Source: Candidatus Uhrbacteria bacterium
GTDB lineage: Bacteria > Patescibacteriota > Patescibacteriia > SG8-24
Length of the DNA: 17,645 nucleotides
Assembly (NCBI GenBank): GCA_016205965.1
Contig: JACQSM010000040.1
Coordinates: forward strand, 1-17,645
Direction of reading: 5' to 3'
Shown: positions 5,390 to 12,103 of the stretch, piece after piece
How positions within the stretch are numbered: position 1 is the stretch's first letter
Layout of the letters: the number at the start of each line of letters is the position of its first letter
Translations under genes and position numbers: made by a program
The notes under the pieces: model-generated
What the model was told of the DNA's origin: nothing
What the model saw: the letters and a program-made list of their open reading frames with translations, nothing else
Databases searched by the model: none

Positions 5390-7659
5390 GCCTTGGCCTT
5401 CTCTTTCTTGTCGTTTTTGAGCTTGCCGACCTCGTCGAGGTTGATCGAGAGCAGGGTCGAAGCGCCGTCGTCGCTCATGGTCACGCCATAGAGGACGTTG
5501 GCCTTGTGCATGGTGTAGCGGTTGTGGGTGATGACTATGAATTGGGTTCGGGCCGAAAGCTCTGACAATATCTCGGCGAAGCGGCTGGCGTTGGATTCGT
5601 CGAGGGCGGCATCGACTTCGTCGAGGACGACGAAGGGCGACGGATTATTGACCATGATGGCGCAGATCAGGGCGATCGAAATCAGCGCCCTTTCGCCGCC
5701 CGAGAGCATGGCGATGTTCTTGATCTTTTTGCCCGGGGGAGTGGCATGGATCTCGATGCCGACGATCCGGCGATCGCCGGCTTTTTTCGGCGCTTCTTCT
5801 TGAGCCTCGGCGGCCTCGGTCGCGATCGATTCATCGGTCATTTCGAGCTCTTCTTCCTTCAGCTGGATCATCTCGGCATGGCCGCCGCCGAACAGCGACC
5901 TGAAGTAGCGGTCGAAGTCGCGGTTGAGGTTGCGGAAGGCCGATTCCGAGCGCGCCTTGATGGTCATGTCGAGTTCGGCGATGACGCGGTCGAGGTCGTC
6001 CATGGCCTTGCGGAGATCGGTGATCTGGCCCTCGAGGAAGTCGTAGCGCGACTTGATCTCCTCGTGTTCGCGGACCGCTTCGGGATCGATGCCGCCGATC
6101 AGCTGGAGCTGGTACTTGAGCCGCTCGATCTGGGGCATGAGCGATTCGATGGCGATGGTGGAATCGGGTGCGACAGACGACTTCACATGCTCGGCCTTTT
6201 CTTTGAGTTCGGCGGTCATCTCCTGTTCCAAACCGTCGCGGCGCGTTTCGAGCCGGGCCATGTCGATGCGGCTCTCGGACAAGCGGCGCTCGAGGTCGTG
6301 GGAGGCGGCGATCTTCGACTCCAGGCTGCGTTGCAGCTCGAAAAATTTTCCCTTGGTCTTCTGCTCGCGCTCGCGGTACGACTGCAGGGAATCATGGGCC
6401 GTTTTCAAGTTGGCGTTGATCGTCTCGGCCTTGGCCAGGATGTCGGTTAATTCGGCGACCATGGCCGGGTCCTTCTCTTTGGACGTGGTCATCTCCGGCG
6501 CCGGCCGCTCCAGGCGCGCCCGCAGCGTCGCCGTGGTCTCGGCGATGGCGGCGAATTCATCAGCGAGTTTTCGGGCGTCGTCGGCGGTTTTCGCCTGGCG
6601 CAGCTTCTGCAAAAAAACGTCCTGGCGTTTGCCGATCTCGCCGATCTCTTCGATGATTTTGGAAAGAGGGAGCGGGGTCGTCACTTGTCGGCGAACCTCT
6701 TGGGCGACTTCGATCTTGCCGCGAACCTTGAATTCCCGTTCGCGCAGCCGGTTCTTTTCGTCGAGGATCTTTTCGTAGCCGGCCTGGAGCGAGGAGAATT
6801 CGTCGGTGCCGGTTTCCTGGCGTTCGAGGGTCGCGAGTTCGGCCTTGGCGGCGTCGAGCATGCCTTCCTTTTCGTTGCGGGCGGCTTCGAGCTTGTCGAG
6901 TTCCGCCTGGCGGGCGGCGATCTGCTTGGCCAGGTCGTGCCAGAGGCGGCCGTAATACTGATGTTCGAGGGCGCGGAGTTCTTCTTCCAGCGCCCCGCGC
7001 TCTTCGAGCCGTTTCACCTGGCGCGACAAAGACCGCAGCCGCGGCTCGATTTCGCTGACCAGCATTTCGGCCTGGACCAGGTTCTCCTTGGCCGCGGCCA
7101 GTTTGATTTCGGACTGGTGGCGCTTGAGTTGGAACTGTTTGACGCCGGCAGCCTCGTCGAAGAATTCCTTGCGTTCCTGGGGGGTGGCTGTCAGCACCGA
7201 GTCGATCATGCCCTGGCCGATGACCGAGTAGGAACGGGCGCCGAAGTTCGCCTGGGCCAGGAGCAGCTGGATGTCGGTCAGGCGGACTTTGTTCTTGTTG
7301 ATCAGGTATTCGGATTCGCCGTCGCGGTAGATGCGGCGCGACAGCGCGACTTCGGAGTAGTCGATCGGCAGCTTGCCGTCCTCGTTGTTGAGGAACAGCG
7401 AAACCTCGGCATAGCCCGAACGCGGGCGTTTTTCGGAGCCCGAGAAGATCACGTCTTCGGATTTTTTGCCGCGGAGCATTTTGAGGCTCTGTTCGCCCAG
7501 CACCCAGCGGATGGCGTCGGCGACGTTCGATTTGCCCGAGCCGTTGGGGCCGACCACGGCGGTGATGCCTTTGGATGCGGCCGACGGCGGCAGGAAGTCG
7601 ATGTCGGTTTTATTGGCGAACGATTTGAAGCCCAGGACTTCGAGTTTCTGGAGAAACAT
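5386..7659 (-). CDS. smc: Short SMC-family chromosome partition ATPase lacking a recognisable hinge
   Basis: 757 residues, against about 1150-1200 for bacterial SMC. The N-terminal head has Walker A GPNGSGKS (37-44), the R-loop-like RWVLGEQSLKMLRG (51-64) and SYSVIGQGMID (143-153). The C-terminal head has the signature LSGGERALISIAL (652-664), Walker B FVVLDEVDAALDE (676-688) and the H-loop VITHN (709-713). These are SMC features rather than RecN or Rad50 features. Coiled coils are about 175-325 and 400-570. The middle (327-398) is only about 70 residues, bordered by TTPLPLS and RPAPEM, and has neither the Gly-rich hinge motifs nor a CxxC zinc hook. The protein presumably dimerises and organises DNA in the cytoplasm. 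ATG 7659 has no Shine-Dalgarno sequence; its leader is highly structured. Confidence 0.93.
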   Translation of the reverse strand: MFLQKLEVLGFKSFANKTDIDFLPPSAASKGITAVVGPNGSGKSNVADAIRWVLGEQSLKMLRGKKSEDVIFSGSEKRPRSGYAEVSLFLNNEDGKLPIDYSEVALSRRIYRDGESEYLINKNKVRLTDIQLLLAQANFGARSYSVIGQGMIDSVLTATPQERKEFFDEAAGVKQFQLKRHQSEIKLAAAKENLVQAEMLVSEIEPRLRSLSRQVKRLEERGALEEELRALEHQYYGRLWHDLAKQIAARQAELDKLEAARNEKEGMLDAAKAELATLERQETGTDEFSSLQAGYEKILDEKNRLREREFKVRGKIEVAQEVRRQVTTPLPLSKIIEEIGEIGKRQDVFLQKLRQAKTADDARKLADEFAAIAETTATLRARLERPAPEMTTSKEKDPAMVAELTDILAKAETINANLKTAHDSLQSYREREQKTKGKFFELQRSLESKIAASHDLERRLSESRIDMARLETRRDGLEQEMTAELKEKAEHVKSSVAPDSTIAIESLMPQIERLKYQLQLIGGIDPEAVREHEEIKSRYDFLEGQITDLRKAMDDLDRVIAELDMTIKARSESAFRNLNRDFDRYFRSLFGGGHAEMIQLKEEELEMTDESIATEAAEAQEEAPKKAGDRRIVGIEIHATPPGKKIKNIAMLSGGERALISIALICAIMVNNPSPFVVLDEVDAALDESNASRFAEILSELSARTQFIVITHNRYTMHKANVLYGVTMSDDGASTLLSINLDEVGKLKNDKKEKAKA

Positions 7660-7666
7660 AAGAGGT

Positions 7667-7708
7667 GGAGGACGGCCTTTAGGCCGTCTATCGGCCGGAA
7701 CGGCCGAT
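7667..7708. repeat. Palindromic repeat copy B and adjacent hairpin in the smc leader
   Basis: GGAGGACGGCCTTTAGGCCGTC contains the hairpin GACGGCCT/AGGCCGTC (7671-7688), related to the repeat cores at 1250, 9287 and 12588. A second hairpin, ATCGGCCG/CGGCCGAT (7690-7697 and 7701-7708), follows. Both lie between the smc promoter and its start codon, so they would be in the mRNA leader. Confidence 0.7.
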
Positions 7709-7748
7709 CCGGCCGTTCGGGGTCTGAAATCTGAAGTTTACGCCGTAA

Positions 7749-7777
7749 AGTGTAGCAACTTCACCCGGTTAAGCCAA
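7749..7777 (-). promoter_or_regulatory. smc promoter
   Basis: TTGGCT at 7772-7777, 17-bp spacer ending in TGC, TACACT at 7749-7754 (extended -10). It is immediately downstream of the terminator of the preceding gene. Expected start is near 7742, leaving a leader of about 80 nt with two GC-rich hairpins. Confidence 0.55.
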
Positions 7778-7778
7778 T

Positions 7779-7803
7779 AAAAAATGACCGCTTTATGCGG
7801 TCA
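7779..7803 (-). terminator. Terminator of the small unknown gene, overlapping its stop codon
   Basis: TGACCGC/GCGGTCA stem (arms 7797-7803 and 7785-7791) with a 5-nt loop, followed by TTTTTTA on the minus strand. The TGA stop (7801-7803) is the first codon of the stem. Confidence 0.88.
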
Positions 7804-8226
7804 CTTGAGAAGTGGGAAGATTTTGTCGCCGTGGAGGCGGAAGGCTGTCTCGACCTCATTGACAGCCCAGGCTTTGAGCGTGTCCAGCGTGGCTTGGCGC
7901 CACAAGGGATCATCGCCGCAGTCGCCGTCGAGCTGCTCGAAGGCGTTGATGACGCAGTTCTTGTCCTCGAGCAGGAACGTCAGCGTGGCGCCGAAACGAT
8001 CCTGGCGCTGGGTCGGCATGGCGTAGAGCCGGGCTCCCTTGGAGCCGCCGATGAAGGCGAGGTCTGACTGCGGCGGGTTGAACGGCTCTGGTAGCCGCAG
8101 AACGGTCACCCGGACCGGCTCACCGAAGAACGGGTTGTAGTGCGCCGGCCCCGTCGGCGGTCCGAAACCGACGATGATGACCGGTGTGTGCGCTGGCAGA
8201 ACGAGATCAAAGTGCGCGTCGTTCAT
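7801..8226 (-). CDS. Uncharacterised 141-residue cytoplasmic protein
   Basis: Not recognised. No signal peptide or membrane segment. The N-terminal half has a beta-rich, Pro/Gly-rich pattern (TPVIIVGFGPPTGPAHYNPF at about 14-33, then VRVTVLRLPEPFNPP). The C-terminal half looks helical (about 108-130) with Trp and Glu. ATG 8226 follows GGAGGT by 5 nt, a good ribosome binding site. It has a strong terminator and is divergent from nrnA across 84 bp. No convincing -35/-10 pair was found; TGCTAGGGT near 8250 is a possible extended -10. No function is proposed. Confidence 0.82.
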   Translation of the reverse strand: MNDAHFDLVLPAHTPVIIVGFGPPTGPAHYNPFFGEPVRVTVLRLPEPFNPPQSDLAFIGGSKGARLYAMPTQRQDRFGATLTFLLEDKNCVINAFEQLDGDCGDDPLWRQATLDTLKAWAVNEVETAFRLHGDKIFPLLK

Positions 8227-8257
8227 GGCCGACCTCCGTACCGGCCACCCTAGCAGA

Positions 8258-8286
8258 TTGACGCGATTTCGTCCCGTTGGTACAGT
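8258..8286 (+). promoter_or_regulatory. nrnA promoter
   Basis: TTGACG at 8258-8263, exactly 17 bp, TACAGT at 8281-8286. Expected start is near 8293, leader about 18 nt with no Shine-Dalgarno sequence. Confidence 0.7.
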
Positions 8287-8310
8287 CTCGGGCTCGTCGT
8301 CTATTCAGTT

Positions 8311-9276
8311 ATGAACATCAAGTTCGTCTATCAAGAAGCCCACGAGATCCTGCGGCAGGCGCGGTCGATCCTGGTCGTCAGCCATCGCAAACCCGATGGC
8401 GACACCTTGGGCGCCGCCTGCGCCGTCCTCAACTACGCCCGCTCGATCGGCAAAGACGCGGTCGGTTTTTGCGTTGACGTCCTGCCCGAGCAGTACCGCT
8501 ACATCCCCGGCACCGAGCGCTACGCCAACGACCCGTCGGTTTTTCTGACCGCCCGTCCGGACGTGATCGCCGTCTTCGACGCCAGCGATCTGGCCTTCGC
8601 CGGGGTGCTGGATTTCATCGCCGCCGTGCCGCACCAGCCGACCATCATCAACTTCGACCACCACGCCACCAACGTCCGTTTCGGCGACATCAATGCGCTC
8701 AACGTCACCGCTTCCTCGACCGCCGAGGTGGTCTATGACTTTTTGAACGCCGGCGGCGTCGAGATCACCCGCGAGATCGCCACCTGTCTCTTGACCGGCA
8801 TCCTCACCGACACCGGCAGCTTCTCGAATCCGGCGACGACCGCGAGTTCGCTGGAGGCGGCCTCGGACCTGTTACGCCGCGGCGCCAGCATCCACGAAGT
8901 CGCCCGCCGTCTGATGCGCAACAAGCCGTTGAAAGCGCTGCATCTCTGGGGCGCAGTTTTGGCCCGGCTCAAATACGACGAGCGTTTGGGCGTGGCTACC
9001 ACCGCCATTTTTCGCAAAGACCTGGAAGAGTCAGGCGTCGAGGATGAGCATGTCGAGGGCCTGTCGAATTTTTTGAACAGTTTTTTGAACGCCAAGGTGG
9101 TTCTGGTTTTGAAGGAATTGCCGGGCGGCCTGGTGAAGGGGAGCTTCCGCACCGCCGACGAGATCGATGTCTCGGCCATCGCCAAGCTCATGGGCGGGGG
9201 AGGGCATAAGAAGGCCGCCGGTTTTACGGCGCAAGGCCGGATCGTTGAGGGCGAAAAAGGTTGGCGGGTTGAATAA
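8311..9276 (+). CDS. nrnA: DHH/DHHA1 phosphoesterase, NrnA-type (oligoribonuclease / pAp phosphatase)
   Basis: 321 residues, the usual size of NrnA. Motifs of the DHH domain are in order: SHRKPDGDTLGA (24-35; His25, Asp29, Asp31 bind metal), VFDASD (88-93), NFDHHATN (114-121) and LLTGILTDTGSF (160-171). The DHHA1 domain ends with the substrate-binding GGGGHKKAAGF near 295-305. NrnA proteins degrade nanoRNAs and pAp, and relatives hydrolyse cyclic dinucleotides; the exact substrate cannot be read from sequence. It is transcribed alone: own promoter upstream, terminator downstream. Confidence 0.94.
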   Translation: MNIKFVYQEAHEILRQARSILVVSHRKPDGDTLGAACAVLNYARSIGKDAVGFCVDVLPEQYRYIPGTERYANDPSVFLTARPDVIAVFDASDLAFAGVLDFIAAVPHQPTIINFDHHATNVRFGDINALNVTASSTAEVVYDFLNAGGVEITREIATCLLTGILTDTGSFSNPATTASSLEAASDLLRRGASIHEVARRLMRNKPLKALHLWGAVLARLKYDERLGVATTAIFRKDLEESGVEDEHVEGLSNFLNSFLNAKVVLVLKELPGGLVKGSFRTADEIDVSAIAKLMGGGGHKKAAGFTAQGRIVEGEKGWRVE

Positions 9277-9286
9277 TTAGAGGTAA

Positions 9287-9384
9287 GGAGGGCGGCCTTT
9301 AGGCCACCTGCGAGAGCCTATAAAAAGGCAATCAGTTTTTGCCTTTTAGCGACGCAGACGCCGGCGGCCTAAAGGCCGCCCTCC
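9287..9384. repeat. Palindromic repeat copy C with 17-bp terminal inverted repeats
   Basis: GGAGGGCGGCCTTTAGG (9287-9303) and its perfect reverse complement (9368-9384) bracket 64 bp. The right side also folds on itself (GGCGGCCT/AGGCCGCC, 9363-9380). The outside is AT-rich (ATTTTTTA follows on the right). Its size and terminal repeats resemble a MITE or REP doublet; no clear target-site duplication was seen. Confidence 0.8.
9322..9350 (+). terminator. Terminator of nrnA nested inside repeat copy C
   Basis: AAAAGGCAA (9323-9331) / TTGCCTTTT (9339-9347) with a 7-nt loop, ending in a T-run. It is in the centre of the inverted repeat. A second possible terminator, the right hairpin followed by CTCCATTTTTT (9363-9391), comes next. 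Confidence 0.75.
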
Positions 9385-9427
9385 ATTTTTTAGGCTAATA
9401 TAAGCAAGAATAATGATCACAATAGCC

Positions 9428-9456
9428 TTGACAAAAGGCCTCTTTTGTGCTATGCT
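9428..9456 (+). promoter_or_regulatory. Promoter of the lipoprotein cassette
   Basis: TTGACA at 9428-9433, exactly 17 bp ending in TGC, TATGCT at 9451-9456: consensus -35 with an extended -10. Expected start is near 9463. The leader of about 80 nt has two hairpins, GCCTAA/TTAGGC (9474-9488) and GCCCCTT/AAGGGGC (9507-9532); the second ends 3 nt before the Shine-Dalgarno site. Confidence 0.85.
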
Positions 9457-9545
9457 GGGATGTTCGGTAATGAGCCTAATTGTTAGGCCGCAGACCGGAT
9501 GCCACTGCCCCTTACAACTCAACCCAAGGGGCTACGGAGGAAGTC

Positions 9546-10085
9546 GTGCAAAAAATCATCTTCCTGCTTCATCTGCTGTGGAAGCTCATCAAGCGCATCA
9601 TCAAGCGCGGCAGCCTGATGGCCATTCTGGTCACCATGGCCGCTGCCGGCAACATCGGCTGCGCCACGGTCAGCCCCAACGGACTGGCCTGGCTCAACTC
9701 CACCTCCGGGGACAAGAATGTCCACGGAGCCACGGACGATCCCGTGGAGGCCGCCGCAGTGCTCTCCCAGGCCCATGTGGCCGAGGAAGAGCAGCGGGTG
9801 CGGACGGAGAACGCCGCGCACTGTCGCAGCCTGGTGGACAGGGGCGTCAAGCGCCTGCCCAACTACTGCAACCAGTGGTACGGCGGCGGGGACTTCAGCT
9901 TCTACTACGGCGGCATGCAGGCATCCAACCAGGGCGCCGCGCAGATCCAGCTTCCCGCAGCGGAGAAGGCCCGCATTGAGAAGGCGGAGAAGGACGCCGC
10001 CTGTGCCAAGCAGAAGAGCGATGACGCCCTGCGCGTCGCCGCCGGCAAGGAACCCAAGGGGTCATCCGACCCGGATTGCAAGTGA
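9546..10085 (+). CDS. Putative lipoprotein of unknown function (cassette gene 1)
   Basis: 179 residues from GTG 9546, which follows GGAGG (9536-9540) by 5 nt; an in-frame ATG at 9480 has no such site and would cover the leader hairpins. The N-terminus has a hydrophobic stretch, a basic patch (KLIKRIIKRG), a second short hydrophobic stretch and the lipobox-like NIGC (Cys39). The mature part has four more Cys, a Gly/Tyr-rich stretch near WYGGGDFSFYYGG, and a charged helical C-terminus (EKARIEKAEKDAACAKQK). No family recognised. Attachment to the outer face of the membrane is inferred from the lipobox only. With the next gene it forms a two-gene unit whose codon style differs from the flanks. 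Confidence 0.82.
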   Translation: MQKIIFLLHLLWKLIKRIIKRGSLMAILVTMAAAGNIGCATVSPNGLAWLNSTSGDKNVHGATDDPVEAAAVLSQAHVAEEEQRVRTENAAHCRSLVDRGVKRLPNYCNQWYGGGDFSFYYGGMQASNQGAAQIQLPAAEKARIEKAEKDAACAKQKSDDALRVAAGKEPKGSSDPDCK

Positions 10086-10151
10086 GCGTCTCAACCAACC
10101 ATCATCGCGGCGGCCGGGCCTGAACCGCTCGGCGCCGCAGCAGGAGTCACC

Positions 10152-10751
10152 GTGACCCGTTTCTTCCTCTCCATCACCCTCATCCTTTCCACCGCCTGCG
10201 CCACTACCTCACAGGTCAACGAGCTCAAGAAGCAGTTGGCCGAGGAACGCGCGGCCCGCGTCAAGCTGGAGGAGCAAGCCAAGGCCGCCCCACCGTCCGC
10301 CGTTGACCAGGAAGAAATCCAGGCCATGCAGATGGGGACGGATTTGGTCCCCCCGGTGCAGCCCGGCACCATCATGGCCTACACAGAGGTGCCGCGGCAC
10401 TGCAAAGCACCACTGGCAGCGGAGCTCACCAACGCCACCGACGACTACATCAGGGTGGCGCTGGGCGGCCGCCAGGTCATCCTGCGGGGTGTCAGCGGCT
10501 GGCAAGCCGACATGATCCCGCCGCACAAGACCGTGTACGTCTGCATGCAGAATTTGGGTCAGCATACGGTCGAGGCCAAGCGGTTTGGCCAGCGCGTCCT
10601 GGCACTGGACGCTCGCGGTAACGCAGTTGGCTGGGAGCCGGTGGAAATCCCCGGCTACTACAGGGAAACAGCAAACTGGGACGGCAACCTCCCGTCCTGG
10701 CGCGAACGGCACCACCATGAGATCAAAAAGGTGCGGTTCCGCAAGGCGTGA
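10152..10751 (+). CDS. Putative lipoprotein with N-terminal coiled coil (cassette gene 2)
   Basis: 199 residues from GTG 10152, with AGGAG (10142-10146) 5 nt upstream. The signal sequence MTRFFLSITLILSTAC suggests lipidation at Cys16, although Ser at -3 is not ideal. Residues 20-47 form a coiled coil (VNELKKQLAEERAARVKLEE). Then comes a linker and a beta-rich domain of about 120 residues (from PVQPGTIMAYTEVP) with two Cys. The C-terminus is basic with HHHEIKKVRFRK. No family recognised. It lies 66 bp after gene 1, without a promoter or terminator between them, so both are read from 9428. Confidence 0.85.
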   Translation: MTRFFLSITLILSTACATTSQVNELKKQLAEERAARVKLEEQAKAAPPSAVDQEEIQAMQMGTDLVPPVQPGTIMAYTEVPRHCKAPLAAELTNATDDYIRVALGGRQVILRGVSGWQADMIPPHKTVYVCMQNLGQHTVEAKRFGQRVLALDARGNAVGWEPVEIPGYYRETANWDGNLPSWRERHHHEIKKVRFRKA

Positions 10752-10790
10752 ACCACGGGGGACTCGCCATCCCTACCTCCTCAACGCAAA

Positions 10791-10824
10791 AGCAGGTCCG
10801 AATCTCGGACCTGCTCTTTTTTTT
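10791..10824. terminator. Strong bidirectional terminator between convergent genes
   Basis: Perfect 10-bp stem AGCAGGTCCG/CGGACCTGCT (10791-10800, 10806-10815), 5-nt loop, followed by C and eight T on the plus strand. On the minus strand it is followed by TTTGCG, so it can also serve the pilin gene ending at 10844. Confidence 0.93.
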
Positions 10825-10843
10825 CTCAAAATTTCGATGGCGC

Positions 10844-11227
10844 TTAGCTGGCAACGGCGGTGATGACGAAGCCGGTGATGGCGTAGGCCAGGAACATGAT
10901 TACCAAGCCGATGATGGCATTCTTGATGAGCGTCTTGGCCTTTTCGACCTGGTCTTCGTTGCCTTGGGCGGTCATGTACAGGAAGCCGGCGTAGATCATC
11001 AGGATGACGAACACCGTGCCGAGCAGGCCGAAGAAGCCGTTGATGATCGCGCCGATGCTTTGCGCAAGATCTTGGCTGCCGAGACCGGCGTTGGTGCCCG
11101 TCTTTTGGGCGCTGTTGGTGAGCTTGTCCTTAAGGCTCTCGACCGCCAAGGCGTTGTGGGCGAAAACGAACGACGAAGCCGCCAGGGGGAGAGCGATCGC
11201 TTTATTGAGAGCGTTCCGCAGTTTCAT
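10844..11227 (-). CDS. T4SS-pilin-like two-TM protein (pilin paralogue 1)
   Basis: 127 residues. Signal peptide 1-28 (cleavage after ALA), a short Gly/Ser/Asn region, TM1 about 59-85 and TM2 about 103-125. The connecting loop MTAQGNEDQVEKAK (85-98) is the hallmark shared with the neighbouring paralogues. This architecture fits the VirB2/TrbC-like pilin family widespread in Patescibacteria (family knowledge; the exact Pfam assignment was not computed). It would be inserted in the membrane and perhaps polymerised. No Shine-Dalgarno sequence. It has its own promoter and a terminator, so it can be expressed apart from the other copies. Confidence 0.88.
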   Translation of the reverse strand: MKLRNALNKAIALPLAASSFVFAHNALAVESLKDKLTNSAQKTGTNAGLGSQDLAQSIGAIINGFFGLLGTVFVILMIYAGFLYMTAQGNEDQVEKAKTLIKNAIIGLVIMFLAYAITGFVITAVAS

Positions 11228-11272
11228 AAAGAGAGAAGAGTTATTGTCGAAAGATAATGAATGCTGTGAATA

Positions 11273-11300
11273 AGTATAGCAGATGGCCGAACCGATTCAA
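11273..11300 (-). promoter_or_regulatory. Promoter of pilin paralogue 1
   Basis: TTGAAT at 11295-11300, 16-bp spacer ending in TGC, TATACT at 11273-11278 (extended -10). Expected start is near 11266, leader about 39 nt. It starts 7 nt after the stop of the previous pilin gene. Confidence 0.7.
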
Positions 11301-11306
11301 CCTTCG

Positions 11307-11666
11307 TCAGAAAGCGACTTGGGTAATGACGAACTCGGTGATGGCGAAGGCGAGAAAAACTATGACCATGCCGATGACCGCGTTTTTAATGAGGCTCTTG
11401 GCCTGTTCGACCTGGTCCTCGTTGCCCTGGGCGGTCATGTAGAGGTAGCCGGCGTAGATCATCAGGACGACGAAGATAGTGCCGAGAAATCCCAGGAAGC
11501 CGCTGATGATGCCACCGATGATGGTCGGCAGGTCGGTCTCTTCGGTGTTGAAGCCGGCGCCCGTGCCGGCATTTTTGAGCTGGTCCAAAGCCGCACCGGC
11601 GTGAGCCGCGAACGGCAACATCGCCGCTGCCAGAGCCGTTGAAATGATGCCGAATGTTTTTTTCAT
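11307..11666 (-). CDS. T4SS-pilin-like two-TM protein (pilin paralogue 2)
   Basis: 119 residues. Signal peptide 1-23 (cleavage after AHA), TM1 about 50-76, loop MTAQGNEDQVEQAK (77-90), TM2 about 95-116. The core is nearly the same as paralogues 1 and 3 in both protein and DNA, while the N-terminal mature part (24-47) differs. ATG 11666 is 4 nt after the stop of paralogue 3, so translation is probably coupled. No terminator is obvious after it, only the promoter of paralogue 1. Confidence 0.88.
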   Translation of the reverse strand: MKKTFGIISTALAAAMLPFAAHAGAALDQLKNAGTGAGFNTEETDLPTIIGGIISGFLGFLGTIFVVLMIYAGYLYMTAQGNEDQVEQAKSLIKNAVIGMVIVFLAFAITEFVITQVAF

Positions 11667-11670
11667 AAGA

Positions 11671-12000
11671 TTAGCCCTTGAACCCCGATTGAGTAACGAC
11701 CTGTTCGGTCACGAAGGTGGTGATGGCGTAGGCCAAGAAGACGATGACGATGCCGATGATCGCGTTCTTGATGAGGGTCTTGGCCTTTTCGACCTGGTCC
11801 TCGTTGCCTTGGGCGGTCATGTAGAGGAAACCGGCGTAGACCATCAGGACTAGGAAGATGACGCCGACGAAGCCGAGCAGGCCGCCGATGAGCGAGCCGA
11901 CGGTTGCAGCAACGTCACCCTGGGAGGTGTCGTATTGAGCGGCTTTAGCAGTATCGTTCAGGCCGGATTCGAAGGCGATGAGGCGTGATTGCAGGCTCAT
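11671..12000 (-). CDS. T4SS-pilin-like two-TM protein without signal peptide (pilin paralogue 3)
   Basis: 109 residues from ATG 12000. TM1 about 36-60, loop MTAQGNEDQVEKAK (61-74), TM2 about 78-100: the same core as paralogues 1 and 2. Unlike the other six copies there is no cleavable signal; the N-terminus (MSLQSRLIAFESGLNDTAKA) is amphipathic and polar. Extending upstream in frame to 12087 adds a Pro/Arg-rich stretch, not a signal peptide. No Shine-Dalgarno sequence or promoter is visible in the 103-bp gap, which instead holds a GC-rich hairpin. It may be co-transcribed with paralogue 4. Confidence 0.83.
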   Translation of the reverse strand: MSLQSRLIAFESGLNDTAKAAQYDTSQGDVAATVGSLIGGLLGFVGVIFLVLMVYAGFLYMTAQGNEDQVEKAKTLIKNAIIGIVIVFLAYAITTFVTEQVVTQSGFKG

Positions 12001-12060
12001 AGGTCGCGGATCAGGGGCCGTCTCGCAGGGTCCGCCAGGGCGGTAGGGCTGCGGGGCGAT

Positions 12061-12083
12061 CCCCGATCCGCGTGGGATCGGGG
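12061..12083. other. GC-rich hairpin between pilin paralogues 4 and 3
   Basis: Perfect 9-bp stem CCCCGATCC/GGATCGGGG (12061-12069, 12075-12083) with a 5-nt loop and no T-tract. It could slow polymerase, stabilise mRNA ends, or lower expression of paralogue 3 relative to 4. Function is inference. Confidence 0.5.
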
Positions 12084-12103
12084 CCAAGCTTGGTTGCCGG
12101 GAG

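Noticed and set aside
5386..7659. RecN or Rad50/SbcC instead of SMC
   Set aside because: There is no CxxC zinc hook for Rad50/SbcC, and head motifs (FGARSYSVIGQGMID, LSGGERALISIAL) follow SMC rather than RecN.
6685..7734. 349-residue plus-strand open frame opposite smc
   Set aside because: It mirrors smc in the antisense frame, a usual result of GC-rich codon bias; it shows no domain, ribosome site or promoter, while smc has all its motifs.
9287..9384. Insertion sequence remnant with transposase
   Set aside because: Only 98 bp, no coding potential and no clear target-site duplication; kept as a non-autonomous palindromic repeat.
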